Shown: positions 1 through 4,909 of the stretch, in pieces | How the letters are laid out: every line of letters begins with the position of its first letter | Position numbering within the stretch: the stretch's first letter is position 1 | NCBI GenBank assembly: GCA_001818895.1 | Contig: MHLB01000032.1 | Location: 1 to 6,398, forward strand | Direction of reading: 5' to 3' | DNA: 6,398 nucleotides | Origin: Candidatus Liptonbacteria bacterium RIFCSPLOWO2_01_FULL_53_13 | Lineage (GTDB): Bacteria > Patescibacteriota > Minisyncoccia > UBA6257 > 2-01-FULL-56-20 | The notes under the pieces: model-generated | The model's input: the letters and a program-made list of their open reading frames with translations, nothing else | The model's database searches: none | Told to the model about the DNA's origin: nothing | Program-made: the position numbers and the translations under genes

Positions 1-690
1 GTTCGCGACGCTCATGTTGATGATGAGCTTTGAAACGACCGGCGTGTAGAGGAGCACCCACGCCATGGCAAGTTTCATCGGCGAAAGTTTCATAAGGAAC
101 TTCATGACAATAAGAAACACGATAATCCCTATGGCGAGATAGATGCCGTATGCCTGCAGGAATCCGAGTAGCGCGATGAGCGCTTTCGTGGTGCCGGGAA
201 GCTTCACGTTCAACTGCGAGAACGCGGTGATGATCTTCGGGAAAATAAAGAACGTGAGAAAAATGCTTATCGCGATGGTGGCGATAAAAAGAATGATGGG
301 GTAGATCATCGCCGAGCGCACGCGCCCGCGCAGAACTTTGTTTTTCTTAAGCTCCTCGGAAAGATACAGCATATTTTGCGCCAAGGTGCCGCTCACTTCT
401 CCCACCGCGATGATGTTCCTGAAAAATTCGTCAAAGACATAGTCATAGCGCTTGAGCCCGTGCGCCAAGGACTGCCCGCTGTTCACGCTCTCGATCAGGT
501 GGTCAACGATATGCTGCATCGGGCGCGATGACGCCTGCCTGCGGAGGATTTTAAGCCCGTCAATGAGCGGCAAGCCCGCCTTGATGATAATCGCCAAATG
601 GCGCGAAAAATTAATCTTCTCGTCGTTGGAGAGGCGGTCCATCAGGCGCGCAAGGAAACCGACCCCTTTAGTCCCTTCTTTGTTATTCAT
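1..690 (-). CDS. pilC: Type IV pilus / type II secretion inner-membrane platform protein PilC (GspF family), C-terminus cut by window
   Basis: This is the first 230 codons of a PilC/GspF platform protein. It starts at ATG 690-688 and stays open to the window edge. In this family the protein sits in the inner membrane and couples the PilB motor to pilin polymerisation. The first T2SSF domain covers roughly residues 22-150. It shows [18 protein letters not shown] (29-46), the conserved [18 protein letters not shown] (97-114), and RSAMIYP (125-131) leading into a hydrophobic segment ending FIFPK (about 132-152). A second hydrophobic stretch (about 183-200) precedes the start of the second domain. 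Full-length members have about 350-410 residues, so roughly 40 percent is missing. The start overlaps the pilB stop by 8 bases, which suggests translational coupling. No strong Shine-Dalgarno is visible, only a weak GAGAA. The family call is secure. The choice between pilus, pseudopilus and secretion role is by context. Confidence 0.93.
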   Translation of the reverse strand, partial: MNNKEGTKGVGFLARLMDRLSNDEKINFSRHLAIIIKAGLPLIDGLKILRRQASSRPMQHIVDHLIESVNSGQSLAHGLKRYDYVFDEFFRNIIAVGEVSGTLAQNMLYLSEELKKNKVLRGRVRSAMIYPIILFIATIAISIFLTFFIFPKIITAFSQLNVKLPGTTKALIALLGFLQAYGIYLAIGIIVFLIVMKFLMKLSPMKLAMAWVLLYTPVVSKLIINMSVAN

Positions 691-1927
691 GTATGATTCT
701 CAAAACTTCTTCAATCGTCGTAATCCCCTGCATGGCCTTCAAAAATCCGTCCTGTACCATCGTCGTCATGCCGTTCCGCATCGCCGCTTCCTTGATCTGC
801 GAGGCGCTCGCGCGGTTCATGATGAGCTGCTGGATTTCCATGTTCACCTCAAGCACTTCGCGCACGCCGATGCGCCCCACGTAGCCCGCGGCGCACGCGG
901 CGCACGCGACCGCCGAGAAAAAGGTCTGCGGTTTCCCGTCCACATATTTCTCCGCGTCGGGCAGGGCCTCCGTCATGCTTTTTATCTCTTCCGGAGAAAG
1001 CGTGCGCTCTTTCTTGCACGCATCGCAGAGTTTGCGCACAAGGCGCTGTCCCATCGCGACGTTGATGGTGGAGGCGACCAAAAACGGCGGGACGCCCATG
1101 TCTATGAGGCGCGGGAAGGTCGTCGCGGAATCGTTCGTGTGGAGCGTGGAGAGCACCAGGTGGCCGGTAAGCGCGGCGTTCACGGCGATGCCGGCGGTTT
1201 CCTGGTCGCGGATTTCGCCGACCATGATGATGTTCGGGTCCTGGCGCAGAATGGAGCGCAACCCCGTGGCGAAGGTAAGCCCCGCCTGCGTGTTCGTCTG
1301 GATTTGCGTCGTGCCGTCCAGTGAATATTCAATCGGGTCTTCAATCGTGATAATCTCCACTTCGGGAGAGTTCAGCGTTTTCAAAATCGTATAAAGCGTC
1401 GTCGTTTTGCCGGAGCCGGTGGGGCCGTTCGCGAGAATCATGCCGTAGCTTTTCTTCATCGCGTTCTCCACGCGCAAGAGGTCGTTCGGAAAAAATCCGA
1501 GGTCCTGAAGCGAGAACGCGCGCGTCTCGGCGAGCAAGCGCATCACCGCGTTCTCGCCGTAATAGGTCGGCATGATGGACACGCGCACGTCTACGTCCTG
1601 CCCGTCCTCCATCTTCACGCGGAATCTGCCGTCCTGCGGGGCGAAATGCTCGTCGGTGCGGAGCCCCGAAAGCACTTTGATGCGGCTGATAATTTCATGG
1701 TGGAGCTCCTTGGAAAATTTCACCTTGTCAAAAATATCCTTCAAGATGCCGTCCACGCGGAACCGGGCGCGCACGGCGTCGCGCGTCGGCTCAAGGTGAA
1801 TGTCGGACGAGCGCGTGACGAACGCGAACTCCACGAACAAGTCCACGAGCTTTACGATGGAAATCGTCTCCACCGATTGTAAAAGCTGGCGCTCAATCGC
1901 CGCCTTAATGGTCTTCCCGTCTCGCAT
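683..1927 (-). CDS. pilB: Type IV pilus assembly ATPase PilB (GspE/PulE family), without N-terminal MshEN domain
   Basis: This 414-residue cytoplasmic hexameric motor ATPase powers pilus or pseudopilus extension. With ATG 1927 as residue 1 it shows the SSDIHLEP motif of the N2 domain (40-47), Walker A GPTGSGKT (168-175), the Asp box IEDPIEY (195-201), Walker B IIMVGE with catalytic Glu (233-238), and the His box [13 protein letters not shown] (254-266). Two CxxC pairs (C301/C304 and C342/C345) form the tetracysteine zinc site typical of PilB/GspE and absent from PilT, and are followed by [14 protein letters not shown]. Typical PilB has about 560 residues; here only about 25 residues precede the N2 domain, so the MshEN/N1 domain is absent. 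A TTG at 1945 would add six residues (MWYNRD), but those codons are the -10 promoter box, so ATG 1927 is preferred. It is the first gene of an operon with pilC. Confidence 0.95.
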   Translation of the reverse strand: MRDGKTIKAAIERQLLQSVETISIVKLVDLFVEFAFVTRSSDIHLEPTRDAVRARFRVDGILKDIFDKVKFSKELHHEIISRIKVLSGLRTDEHFAPQDGRFRVKMEDGQDVDVRVSIMPTYYGENAVMRLLAETRAFSLQDLGFFPNDLLRVENAMKKSYGMILANGPTGSGKTTTLYTILKTLNSPEVEIITIEDPIEYSLDGTTQIQTNTQAGLTFATGLRSILRQDPNIIMVGEIRDQETAGIAVNAALTGHLVLSTLHTNDSATTFPRLIDMGVPPFLVASTINVAMGQRLVRKLCDACKKERTLSPEEIKSMTEALPDAEKYVDGKPQTFFSAVACAACAAGYVGRIGVREVLEVNMEIQQLIMNRASASQIKEAAMRNGMTTMVQDGFLKAMQGITTIEEVLRIIHE

Positions 1928-1933
1928 ATCTCT

Positions 1934-1942
1934 ATTGTACCA
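1934..1942 (-). promoter_or_regulatory. Extended -10 promoter of pilB-pilC, predicted leaderless
   Basis: On the minus strand TGG-TACAAT matches the extended -10 consensus TGn-TATAAT at five of six hexamer positions. Exactly six bases (AGAGAT) separate it from ATG 1927, so the expected transcription start is the A of the start codon. No consensus -35 lies at 16-18 bp; that position falls in the inverted repeat at 1951-1976. The gene for the RsbW-like ATPase has the same arrangement. The start site is inferred, not measured. Confidence 0.62.
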
Positions 1943-1950
1943 CAAACGTT

Positions 1951-1976
1951 ATGCACAACCGCGCCGGGTTGTGCAT
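1951..1976. promoter_or_regulatory. Perfect 10-bp inverted repeat just upstream of the pilB -10 box
   Basis: ATGCACAACC (1951-1960) and GGTTGTGCAT (1967-1976) are exact reverse complements around a 6-base centre. The repeat ends 8 bp from the TGG of the pilB extended -10 and so covers the -35 zone. Its position suits an operator for a dimeric repressor or activator of the pilus operon. No T-run follows on either strand, so a terminator is unlikely. A structural role in DNA is also possible. Confidence 0.5.
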
Positions 1977-2079
1977 ATCTCTTATGTCGTCATATCTTCA
2001 TATCCGCCATATCCCCATATCCGTCCTATCGGTCCTATTCGACTTATATGACTTATCTGTCCTACTCGTCCTATTATTG
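1975..2079. repeat. Degenerate 9-bp-period tandem array A (YTATCNGTC-like units)
   Basis: About ten units of mostly 9 bp, in plus-strand form atatccgtc, ctatcggtc, ctattcgac, ttatatgac, ttatctgtc, ctactcgtc. Units in the left half are less regular, some of 8 bp. The same unit recurs in cleaner form at 4097-4159. Because 9 bp is three codons, the array yields spurious repetitive reading frames (for example DRT/DKT on the minus strand). No gene covers it. Confidence 0.75.
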
Positions 2080-2094
2080 GAAGCGCCGAGAATA

Positions 2095-2153
2095 CCTCGC
2101 GGCTTGGCCTGCTCCGCCGAAGTAGCTTCAGCTACGAAGGCTGGACCGCGGGG
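2095..2153. repeat. Nested hairpin repeat (CCTCGCGG / CCGCGGGG stem with inner GTAGC hairpin)
   Basis: Outer arms at 2095-2102 and 2146-2153 pair over 8 bp with one G-U pair. Inside, GTAGC-TTCA-GCTAC (2122-2135) forms a 5-bp stem with a 4-base loop. The surrounding CCTGCTCCGCCGAAG wording resembles the stretches at 2281-2323 and 4161-4207, so it appears to be one of several diverged copies of an intergenic hairpin repeat. Confidence 0.5.
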
Positions 2154-2176
2154 ATGAGCGGCGCAGTAACGCGTGA

Positions 2177-2191
2177 GCGCCCGGCGGGCGC
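2177..2191. repeat. Short perfect hairpin GCGCCC-GGC-GGGCGC
   Basis: Six-bp perfect arms with a 3-base loop inside the GC-rich repeat block. No T-run follows on either strand. Probably part of the dispersed repeat filling this gap. Confidence 0.4.
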
Positions 2192-2231
2192 ACCCTACCA
2201 ACAAAGTTGCCACGGTGCTGTCCGCGAAATA

Positions 2232-2252
2232 CCCCGCCGCTTTGCGGCGGGG
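2232..2252. repeat. Perfect 9-bp hairpin CCCCGCCGC-TTT-GCGGCGGGG
   Basis: Very stable all-GC 9-bp stem with a three-base loop, equally foldable from either strand. No T-tract follows, so it is not a canonical intrinsic terminator, and no gene reads into it. It best fits an intergenic hairpin (REP-like) repeat. Confidence 0.55.
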
Positions 2253-2275
2253 ATCGACGGGTAGCCAACTTTATT

Positions 2276-2333
2276 CCCCGACTTGCCCGACAAAGCTTCA
2301 GCGACGGCGGGGCGCAGTCGGGGGGTTTCCCCC
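2276..2333. repeat. Hairpin pair: CCCCGACT / AGTCGGGG arms, overlapping GGGGG-TTT-CCCCC
   Basis: CCCCGACT (2276-2283) and AGTCGGGG (2316-2323) are perfect 8-bp arms around a 32-base loop containing GAC..AAGCTTCAGCGAC. GGGGG-TTT-CCCCC (2321-2333) shares the right arm, so the two stems exclude each other. The block ends about 17 bp before the TATAAT at 2350 and occupies the -35 area of that promoter. Confidence 0.45.
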
Positions 2334-2349
2334 TTTCCCCTTTCGGCGT

Positions 2350-2355
2350 TATAAT
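2350..2355 (+). promoter_or_regulatory. Consensus -10 box TATAAT upstream of the secreted-protein gene
   Basis: A perfect TATAAT with no TG extension. The expected start near 2361-2363 would give a leader of about 70 bases before ATG 2431. The 17-bp position has no good -35 hexamer, only a C/T-rich stretch. It may act alone or with the weaker TATAAA at 2418. Confidence 0.5.
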
Positions 2356-2369
2356 GATTATGAAATAAC

Positions 2370-2418
2370 GCAGGATTCCCAAAAATAATAATTAAAAGGT
2401 CAGGGAATCCGCACCTTT
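2370..2418 (+). promoter_or_regulatory. Leader with two interleaved, competing stems upstream of the secreted-protein gene
   Basis: Stem 1 pairs GGATTCCC (2373-2380) with GGGAATCC (2403-2410) and can extend by two G-C pairs past a bulged A. Stem 2 pairs AAAGGT (2395-2400), in the stem 1 loop, with ACCTTT (2413-2418). The order is A-B-A'-B'. The link between A' and B' is 2 bases or fewer, too short to span stem 1, so alternative folds are likelier than a full pseudoknot. It lies in the leader only if transcription starts at the 2350 promoter. Confidence 0.4.
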
Positions 2419-2423
2419 ATAAA
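2418..2423 (+). promoter_or_regulatory. Possible second -10 box TATAAA at leaderless distance
   Basis: TATAAA is followed by seven bases and then ATG 2431, close to the six-base spacing at pilB and at the RsbW-like gene. No TG extension or -35 is visible. The absence of any Shine-Dalgarno before ATG 2431 makes a leaderless transcript plausible. A competing promoter lies at 2350. Confidence 0.35.
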
Positions 2424-2430
2424 AACCCAC

Positions 2431-3969
2431 ATGAAAAAAATATTTTTGCCCGCATCTGTCGCAGGCATCGCTTCCGCCGTGTGTCTCTTCGGCGCATCAG
2501 TCGCCTACGCGGCGCCGGCGCTCAGCCAGTCAAGCGTCACACTCGGCCTTGGCCAGTCGGTGACCGTCTCGTCGCAGGCAAGCACCACTGCGGTATACTG
2601 GAGCGCAAATACCAATCCTTCCATTGCCGCCTTGCAGGCGAACGGGACACCGCAAATCACCGCCATCGGCAATCAGACCGGCTCCACGGTAGCGACCATC
2701 TGCTACGTCAACACCGCTTCCGATTGCGCGAGCTTGACCATTACCGTACAAAGCGGAAGCGTGCTTTCGTTCAGCCAAAATAACCTCACGCTTACGGCGG
2801 GACAGAACGCTTCCGTTACCGTATCGGGAGGAGGCGGCACGTATTCCATTTCCACCAATTCAAACACGAGCGCCGTTTCCACAACGTTGAGCGGCAATAC
2901 GATTACGCTCTCCGCTCTGGCGACCGGAATCGCGAACATCACCGTGTGCGACCAGTCCAACAATTGCGGCACCTTGAGCGCGACGGTGGGCAACAGCGGC
3001 CCAAGCGGTTCCGGTTCCCTGTCTTTCAGCAATGCCAATCCGTCCATCGCGGTCGGCCAGGTTTTTTCCGTCACGGTGTCCGGAGGGTCGGGATATTATG
3101 TGACCGCCAACACGAATTCCAACGTGGCATCGCAATCCATGAGCAGTAATGTGCTCGCGATTTCCGGTTTGGCGACCGGCTCAACGACGCTCACGGTGTG
3201 CTCCACGACGAACGGTTGCAACTATCTCTATGTCACAGTGGGCTCCGGCACTACCACCACTACTACTGCGACCACCACCACGAACCAAGCTGTCGCCTTC
3301 GGCGTGGCAAATCCCTCCATGGTGGTCGGACAAAGTATGACTGTTTCGCTCTCCGGAAGCTCCGGCTATTTTATCTCGTCCCATCCGAATACGAGCATCG
3401 TGCAGGCAAGCGTGAGCAATAACGCCATTCTTCTTTACGGGCTCTCCGCCGGTTCCGCGCAAATTACCGTATGCGCGTCCGTGGGCGGTTGCGGTACGCT
3501 CTCCGTCACCGTAACGGGCTCCACCGGCACGACCACCACGGCCACACAGACCACGACGCAAACGACTACGCAGACCGCCGCGCAAACCGCGACGAACAAC
3601 AGCACTATTCTTGCGACTATCCAGTCCATACAAAGCCAGCTGACGCAACTGCTTTTGCAAATCCAATCCATGGCGAACACTTTGACCCAGCTTGCCTCAA
3701 GCGTCGCCGGCAGTGCGCAGACGAACGCCGTCGGCGTAACCGGCTCCGGCTCCTACGCCTTTACGCAGGCTCTCGGCGTGGGCTCGCAAGGAGCTGAAGT
3801 GACCGCGCTCCAGAAACGGCTCACCGCGCTCGGATTTTATTCCGGTTCGGCAACCGGCTATTATGGCGCGCTTACGGAAGCGGCGGTGAAAAGATTACAG
3901 ACCGCCCACAGCATAGAAGCAAAGGGCAATGTGGGCCCCGCCACGCGCGTCATCCTCAACGGACAGTAA
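2431..3969 (+). CDS. Secreted protein with four Ig-like repeats, coiled coil and C-terminal peptidoglycan-binding domain
   Basis: 512 residues. The N-terminus MKKIFLPASVAGIASA... is a signal peptide with likely cleavage after AYA (residue 27). Four diverged β-rich repeats follow, about 31-106, 111-186, 196-270 and 288-361, sharing GQ..SVTVSG near the start and G..A.G...ITVC..xx..C..LSVTV at the end. Each has one cysteine pair (C91/C99, C173/C179, C257/C263, C348/C354), probably a disulfide after export. They resemble bacterial Ig-like (BIG) folds. Thr-rich linkers (273-286, 364-391) flank repeat 4. Residues 392-425 form a Leu/Ile/Gln-rich coiled coil. Residues 449-511 match PG_binding_1: VTALQKRLTALGFYSG, YYGALTEAAVKRLQ, GNVGPATRVILN. 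No catalytic domain is seen, so it likely binds the wall and presents the repeats outside. No lipobox: C18 is preceded by Val. Neighbouring pilus genes are divergent, not co-transcribed. Confidence 0.9.
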   Translation: MKKIFLPASVAGIASAVCLFGASVAYAAPALSQSSVTLGLGQSVTVSSQASTTAVYWSANTNPSIAALQANGTPQITAIGNQTGSTVATICYVNTASDCASLTITVQSGSVLSFSQNNLTLTAGQNASVTVSGGGGTYSISTNSNTSAVSTTLSGNTITLSALATGIANITVCDQSNNCGTLSATVGNSGPSGSGSLSFSNANPSIAVGQVFSVTVSGGSGYYVTANTNSNVASQSMSSNVLAISGLATGSTTLTVCSTTNGCNYLYVTVGSGTTTTTTATTTTNQAVAFGVANPSMVVGQSMTVSLSGSSGYFISSHPNTSIVQASVSNNAILLYGLSAGSAQITVCASVGGCGTLSVTVTGSTGTTTTATQTTTQTTTQTAAQTATNNSTILATIQSIQSQLTQLLLQIQSMANTLTQLASSVAGSAQTNAVGVTGSGSYAFTQALGVGSQGAEVTALQKRLTALGFYSGSATGYYGALTEAAVKRLQTAHSIEAKGNVGPATRVILNGQ

Positions 3970-3985
3970 CTCTCTTATTCCATAC

Positions 3986-4043
3986 CCCCTCCTCTCTTTT
4001 GGAGGGGAGGGCGGGGGTGGGGTGCAAGGGCGAGGGGTTTTTA
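3986..4043 (+). terminator. Terminator-like hairpin and G-rich tract with T-run after the secreted-protein gene
   Basis: Sixteen bases after the TAA, CCCCTCC (3986-3992) pairs with GGAGGGG (4001-4007) around an 8-base loop. A G-rich stretch continues to GGGG TTTTT (4034-4042). The first C-run could instead pair with the last GAGGGG directly before the T-run, giving a conventional intrinsic terminator. It is the only T-tailed structure downstream of a stop in this window. Confidence 0.5.
4004..4037 (+). other. Strong G-quadruplex motif on the sense strand after the secreted-protein gene
   Basis: Six G-runs of three or more: GGGG-A-GGG-C-GGGGG-T-GGGG, then TGCAA-GGG-CGA-GGGG. The first four runs have single-base loops, the most stable class known for quadruplexes. 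It overlaps the 3' arm of the adjacent hairpin, so the two folds compete. Confidence 0.55.
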
Positions 4044-4064
4044 TTCTCCCGCTTGCCCTGCCTG

Positions 4065-4079
4065 CCCGCCTCCGGCGGG
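4065..4079. repeat. Short hairpin CCCGCC-TCC-GGCGGG
   Basis: Six-bp perfect arms with a three-base loop, just before tandem array B. No T-run follows. Probably part of the dispersed GC-rich hairpin repeats. Confidence 0.4.
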
Positions 4080-4096
4080 AACTTGTTGAATGGTTC

Positions 4097-4159
4097 CTAT
4101 CCGTCCTATCCGTCTTATCGGTCTTATCAGTCTTATCAGTCCTATCGGTCCTATCACTC
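4097..4159. repeat. Regular 9-bp tandem array B, seven units
   Basis: Seven exact 9-bp units with no spacers: ctatccgtc twice, ttatcggtc, ttatcagtc twice, ctatcggtc, ctatcactc. The core tat and the terminal tc are constant while other positions vary mostly by transitions. It has the same unit and orientation as array A at 1975-2079. In one plus-strand frame it would read as serine-tyrosine repeats, but no gene is supported. Confidence 0.88.
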
Positions 4160-4160
4160 C

Positions 4161-4207
4161 CCGCCTGCCCTCCGAAGTTTTGGCGCAGGAGGGAGCGCAG
4201 TCGAGGG
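4161..4207. repeat. Diverged GC-rich hairpin repeat following array B
   Basis: CGCCTGCCCTCCGAAG...GGCGCAGGAGGGAGCGCAGTCGAGGGG can pair CCCTCC with GGAGGG. It matches the wording of 2281-2325 (GGCG-GGGCGCAGTCGGGGG) and, more loosely, 2109-2153. Array A and array B are each followed by such a copy, which suggests a composite repeat. Confidence 0.45.
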
Positions 4208-4208
4208 G

Positions 4209-4295
4209 CCCCCTTTTTCACCCCATTACTCCCATTTTCCCCTTTGGCTCAAATGGTGGGAAATGAGCCAATCATTGGCTCACCCATGGAGCCAA
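4209..4295. repeat. Palindrome/G-quadruplex element, copy 1
   Basis: 4209-4242 has four C-runs on the plus strand, so the minus strand carries G-runs of 4, 3, 4 and 5 with loops of 5, 6 and 7. Then come TTGGCTCA (4244-4251) and the perfect palindrome TGAGCCAATCATTGGCTCA (4264-4282). A further GAGCCAA (4289-4295) pairs with TTGGCTC (4275-4281). Bases 4244-4282 match 6228-6266 at 37 of 39 positions. The last boxes lie about 25-45 bp before the -10 of the RsbW-like gene, so an operator role is possible. Confidence 0.8.
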
Positions 4296-4316
4296 AGTGG
4301 AATTTTTGCGCATATT

Positions 4317-4325
4317 TGCTACACT
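4317..4325 (+). promoter_or_regulatory. Extended -10 promoter of the RsbW-like gene, predicted leaderless
   Basis: TGC-TACACT is a TGn-extended -10 that matches TATAAT at four of six positions. Six bases (GGCGGA) separate it from ATG 4332, the same spacing as at pilB, putting the expected start on the A of ATG. The purine stretch GGCGGA abuts the ATG and is too close to act as a Shine-Dalgarno. No convincing -35. Confidence 0.6.
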
Positions 4326-4331
4326 GGCGGA

Positions 4332-4862
4332 ATGACAAGTCCGGAAACTGAACCGAGCACCGAGGGGCTATTTGAAGGCAATCATTGGGAGCTCCCCCCG
4401 CATATAGCCCTCATTGTCCCTGCGGTAACGGCGTTGCGGGAACGGTTGCGCAATACGCGGTGGAATGAGAATGAGGACGATATCGATAACATCGTTATCG
4501 CTTTTCACGAGGCGCTTTCAAACAGCATGCTCTTCGGCAGTTTGCAGCTCCAGGGAGGGCAAGACAAGGCGAAACTTCAGGCGGCGGCGAAGAAAAAACT
4601 TGACCAGCTCGCGCGCGCTGGCACACCGGTGCCCATGGTTTCGATTGATATTGAGCTAAACGATGATGAATTAAAAATTACCCTGCAAGACCAGGGAAAA
4701 GGTTTTGACCCGGACGCTGTTCCCGAACCGACCGTGCCGGAAAATTTGATGGAATTGAAACCAAGCGGACGCGGCATTTTCCTTATGCGGCAATTTTTTG
4801 ACAAAGTAACCTACCTCGACAACGGCCGCCGGCTGGAACTCGTGAAACGGAGAGGTTCTTAA
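4332..4862 (+). CDS. RsbW/SpoIIAB-like GHKL ATPase (anti-sigma factor / serine kinase family)
   Basis: 176 residues with the Bergerat ATP-binding fold. Visible are the N box EALSNSMLFG (60-69, with Glu60 and Asn64), the G1 box DQGKGF (120-125) and the G2 box GRGIFLMRQFFDKV (146-159), typical of the HATPase_c_2 group that includes RsbW, SpoIIAB and Rsb-type switch kinases. Those proteins hold a sigma factor or phosphorylate a STAS anti-antagonist. Two features differ: the family N-box histidine is Phe68, and about 30 residues (72-101, Ala/Lys/Gln-rich, probably helical) sit between the N box and the following β strand. ATG 4332 is chosen because it sits one turn after a -10 box and upstream sequence is repeats. 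No STAS protein, phosphatase or sigma factor is adjacent, so target and activity are unknown. It converges on the next gene with a 40-bp gap. Confidence 0.85.
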   Translation: MTSPETEPSTEGLFEGNHWELPPHIALIVPAVTALRERLRNTRWNENEDDIDNIVIAFHEALSNSMLFGSLQLQGGQDKAKLQAAAKKKLDQLARAGTPVPMVSIDIELNDDELKITLQDQGKGFDPDAVPEPTVPENLMELKPSGRGIFLMRQFFDKVTYLDNGRRLELVKRRGS

Positions 4863-4884
4863 TATTCGGTTTCTTTCTCCACTA

Positions 4885-4909
4885 CCCCCTATACCCTATT
4901 CCCTACCCC
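4885..4909 (-). other. G-quadruplex motif across the stop codon of the Schlafen-domain gene
   Basis: On the minus strand: GGGG-TA-GGG-AATA-GGG-TATA-GGGGG. It covers the last glycine codon (GGG) and TAG stop of the minus-strand gene and fills most of the 40-bp gap to the convergent gene. No hairpin with a T-run is visible for either gene here. Confidence 0.45.

Larger units (their letters stand above)
1946..2430. other. Divergent intergenic region between pilB and the secreted-protein gene
   Basis: This 485-bp gap separates genes transcribed away from each other. It holds, in order, the inverted repeat next to the pilB promoter, tandem array A, a block of GC-rich hairpin repeats (2095-2333) and the promoter and leader of the secreted-protein gene. 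I see no credible coding sequence: short frames here translate repeats and have no recognisable domain. Confidence 0.7.
3970..4331. other. Intergenic region between the secreted-protein gene and the RsbW-like gene
   Basis: This 362-bp gap contains, in order, the hairpin/G-rich/T-run block, a CCCGCC-TCC-GGCGGG hairpin (4065-4079), tandem array B, a diverged hairpin repeat (about 4161-4207), the palindrome/G-quadruplex element and the RsbW-like gene promoter. The frame of the downstream gene stays open back to 3999, but that extension only translates repeats and is not taken as coding. Confidence 0.7.

Noticed and set aside
452..1324. 290-residue plus-strand frame
   Set aside because: It is antisense to pilB and pilC, which have full family motifs; the Arg/His-rich translation is a GC-codon shadow.
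2154..2176. GCAGTAACGCGTGAG resembles a 16S rRNA segment
   Set aside because: The likeness is limited to about 12-15 bases, with no flanking rRNA conservation on either side.
2360..2368. Two-codon leader frame ATG AAA TAA after TATAAT
   Set aside because: Too short to judge, and its spacing from the -10 does not place the transcript start on the ATG.
2482..2484. Cys18 as a lipoprotein modification site
   Set aside because: The residue before Cys18 is Val and the lipobox pattern is not met; AYA at 25-27 is a better signal peptidase I site.
1975..4159. CRISPR array
   Set aside because: The repeats are 9-bp units with no spacers, and no cas gene is present.
3999..4331. In-frame upstream extension of the RsbW-like protein by 111 residues
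   Set aside because: It translates the G-rich tract, tandem array B (serine-tyrosine repeats) and the palindrome element, lacks any domain, and would run through the -10 box at 4320.
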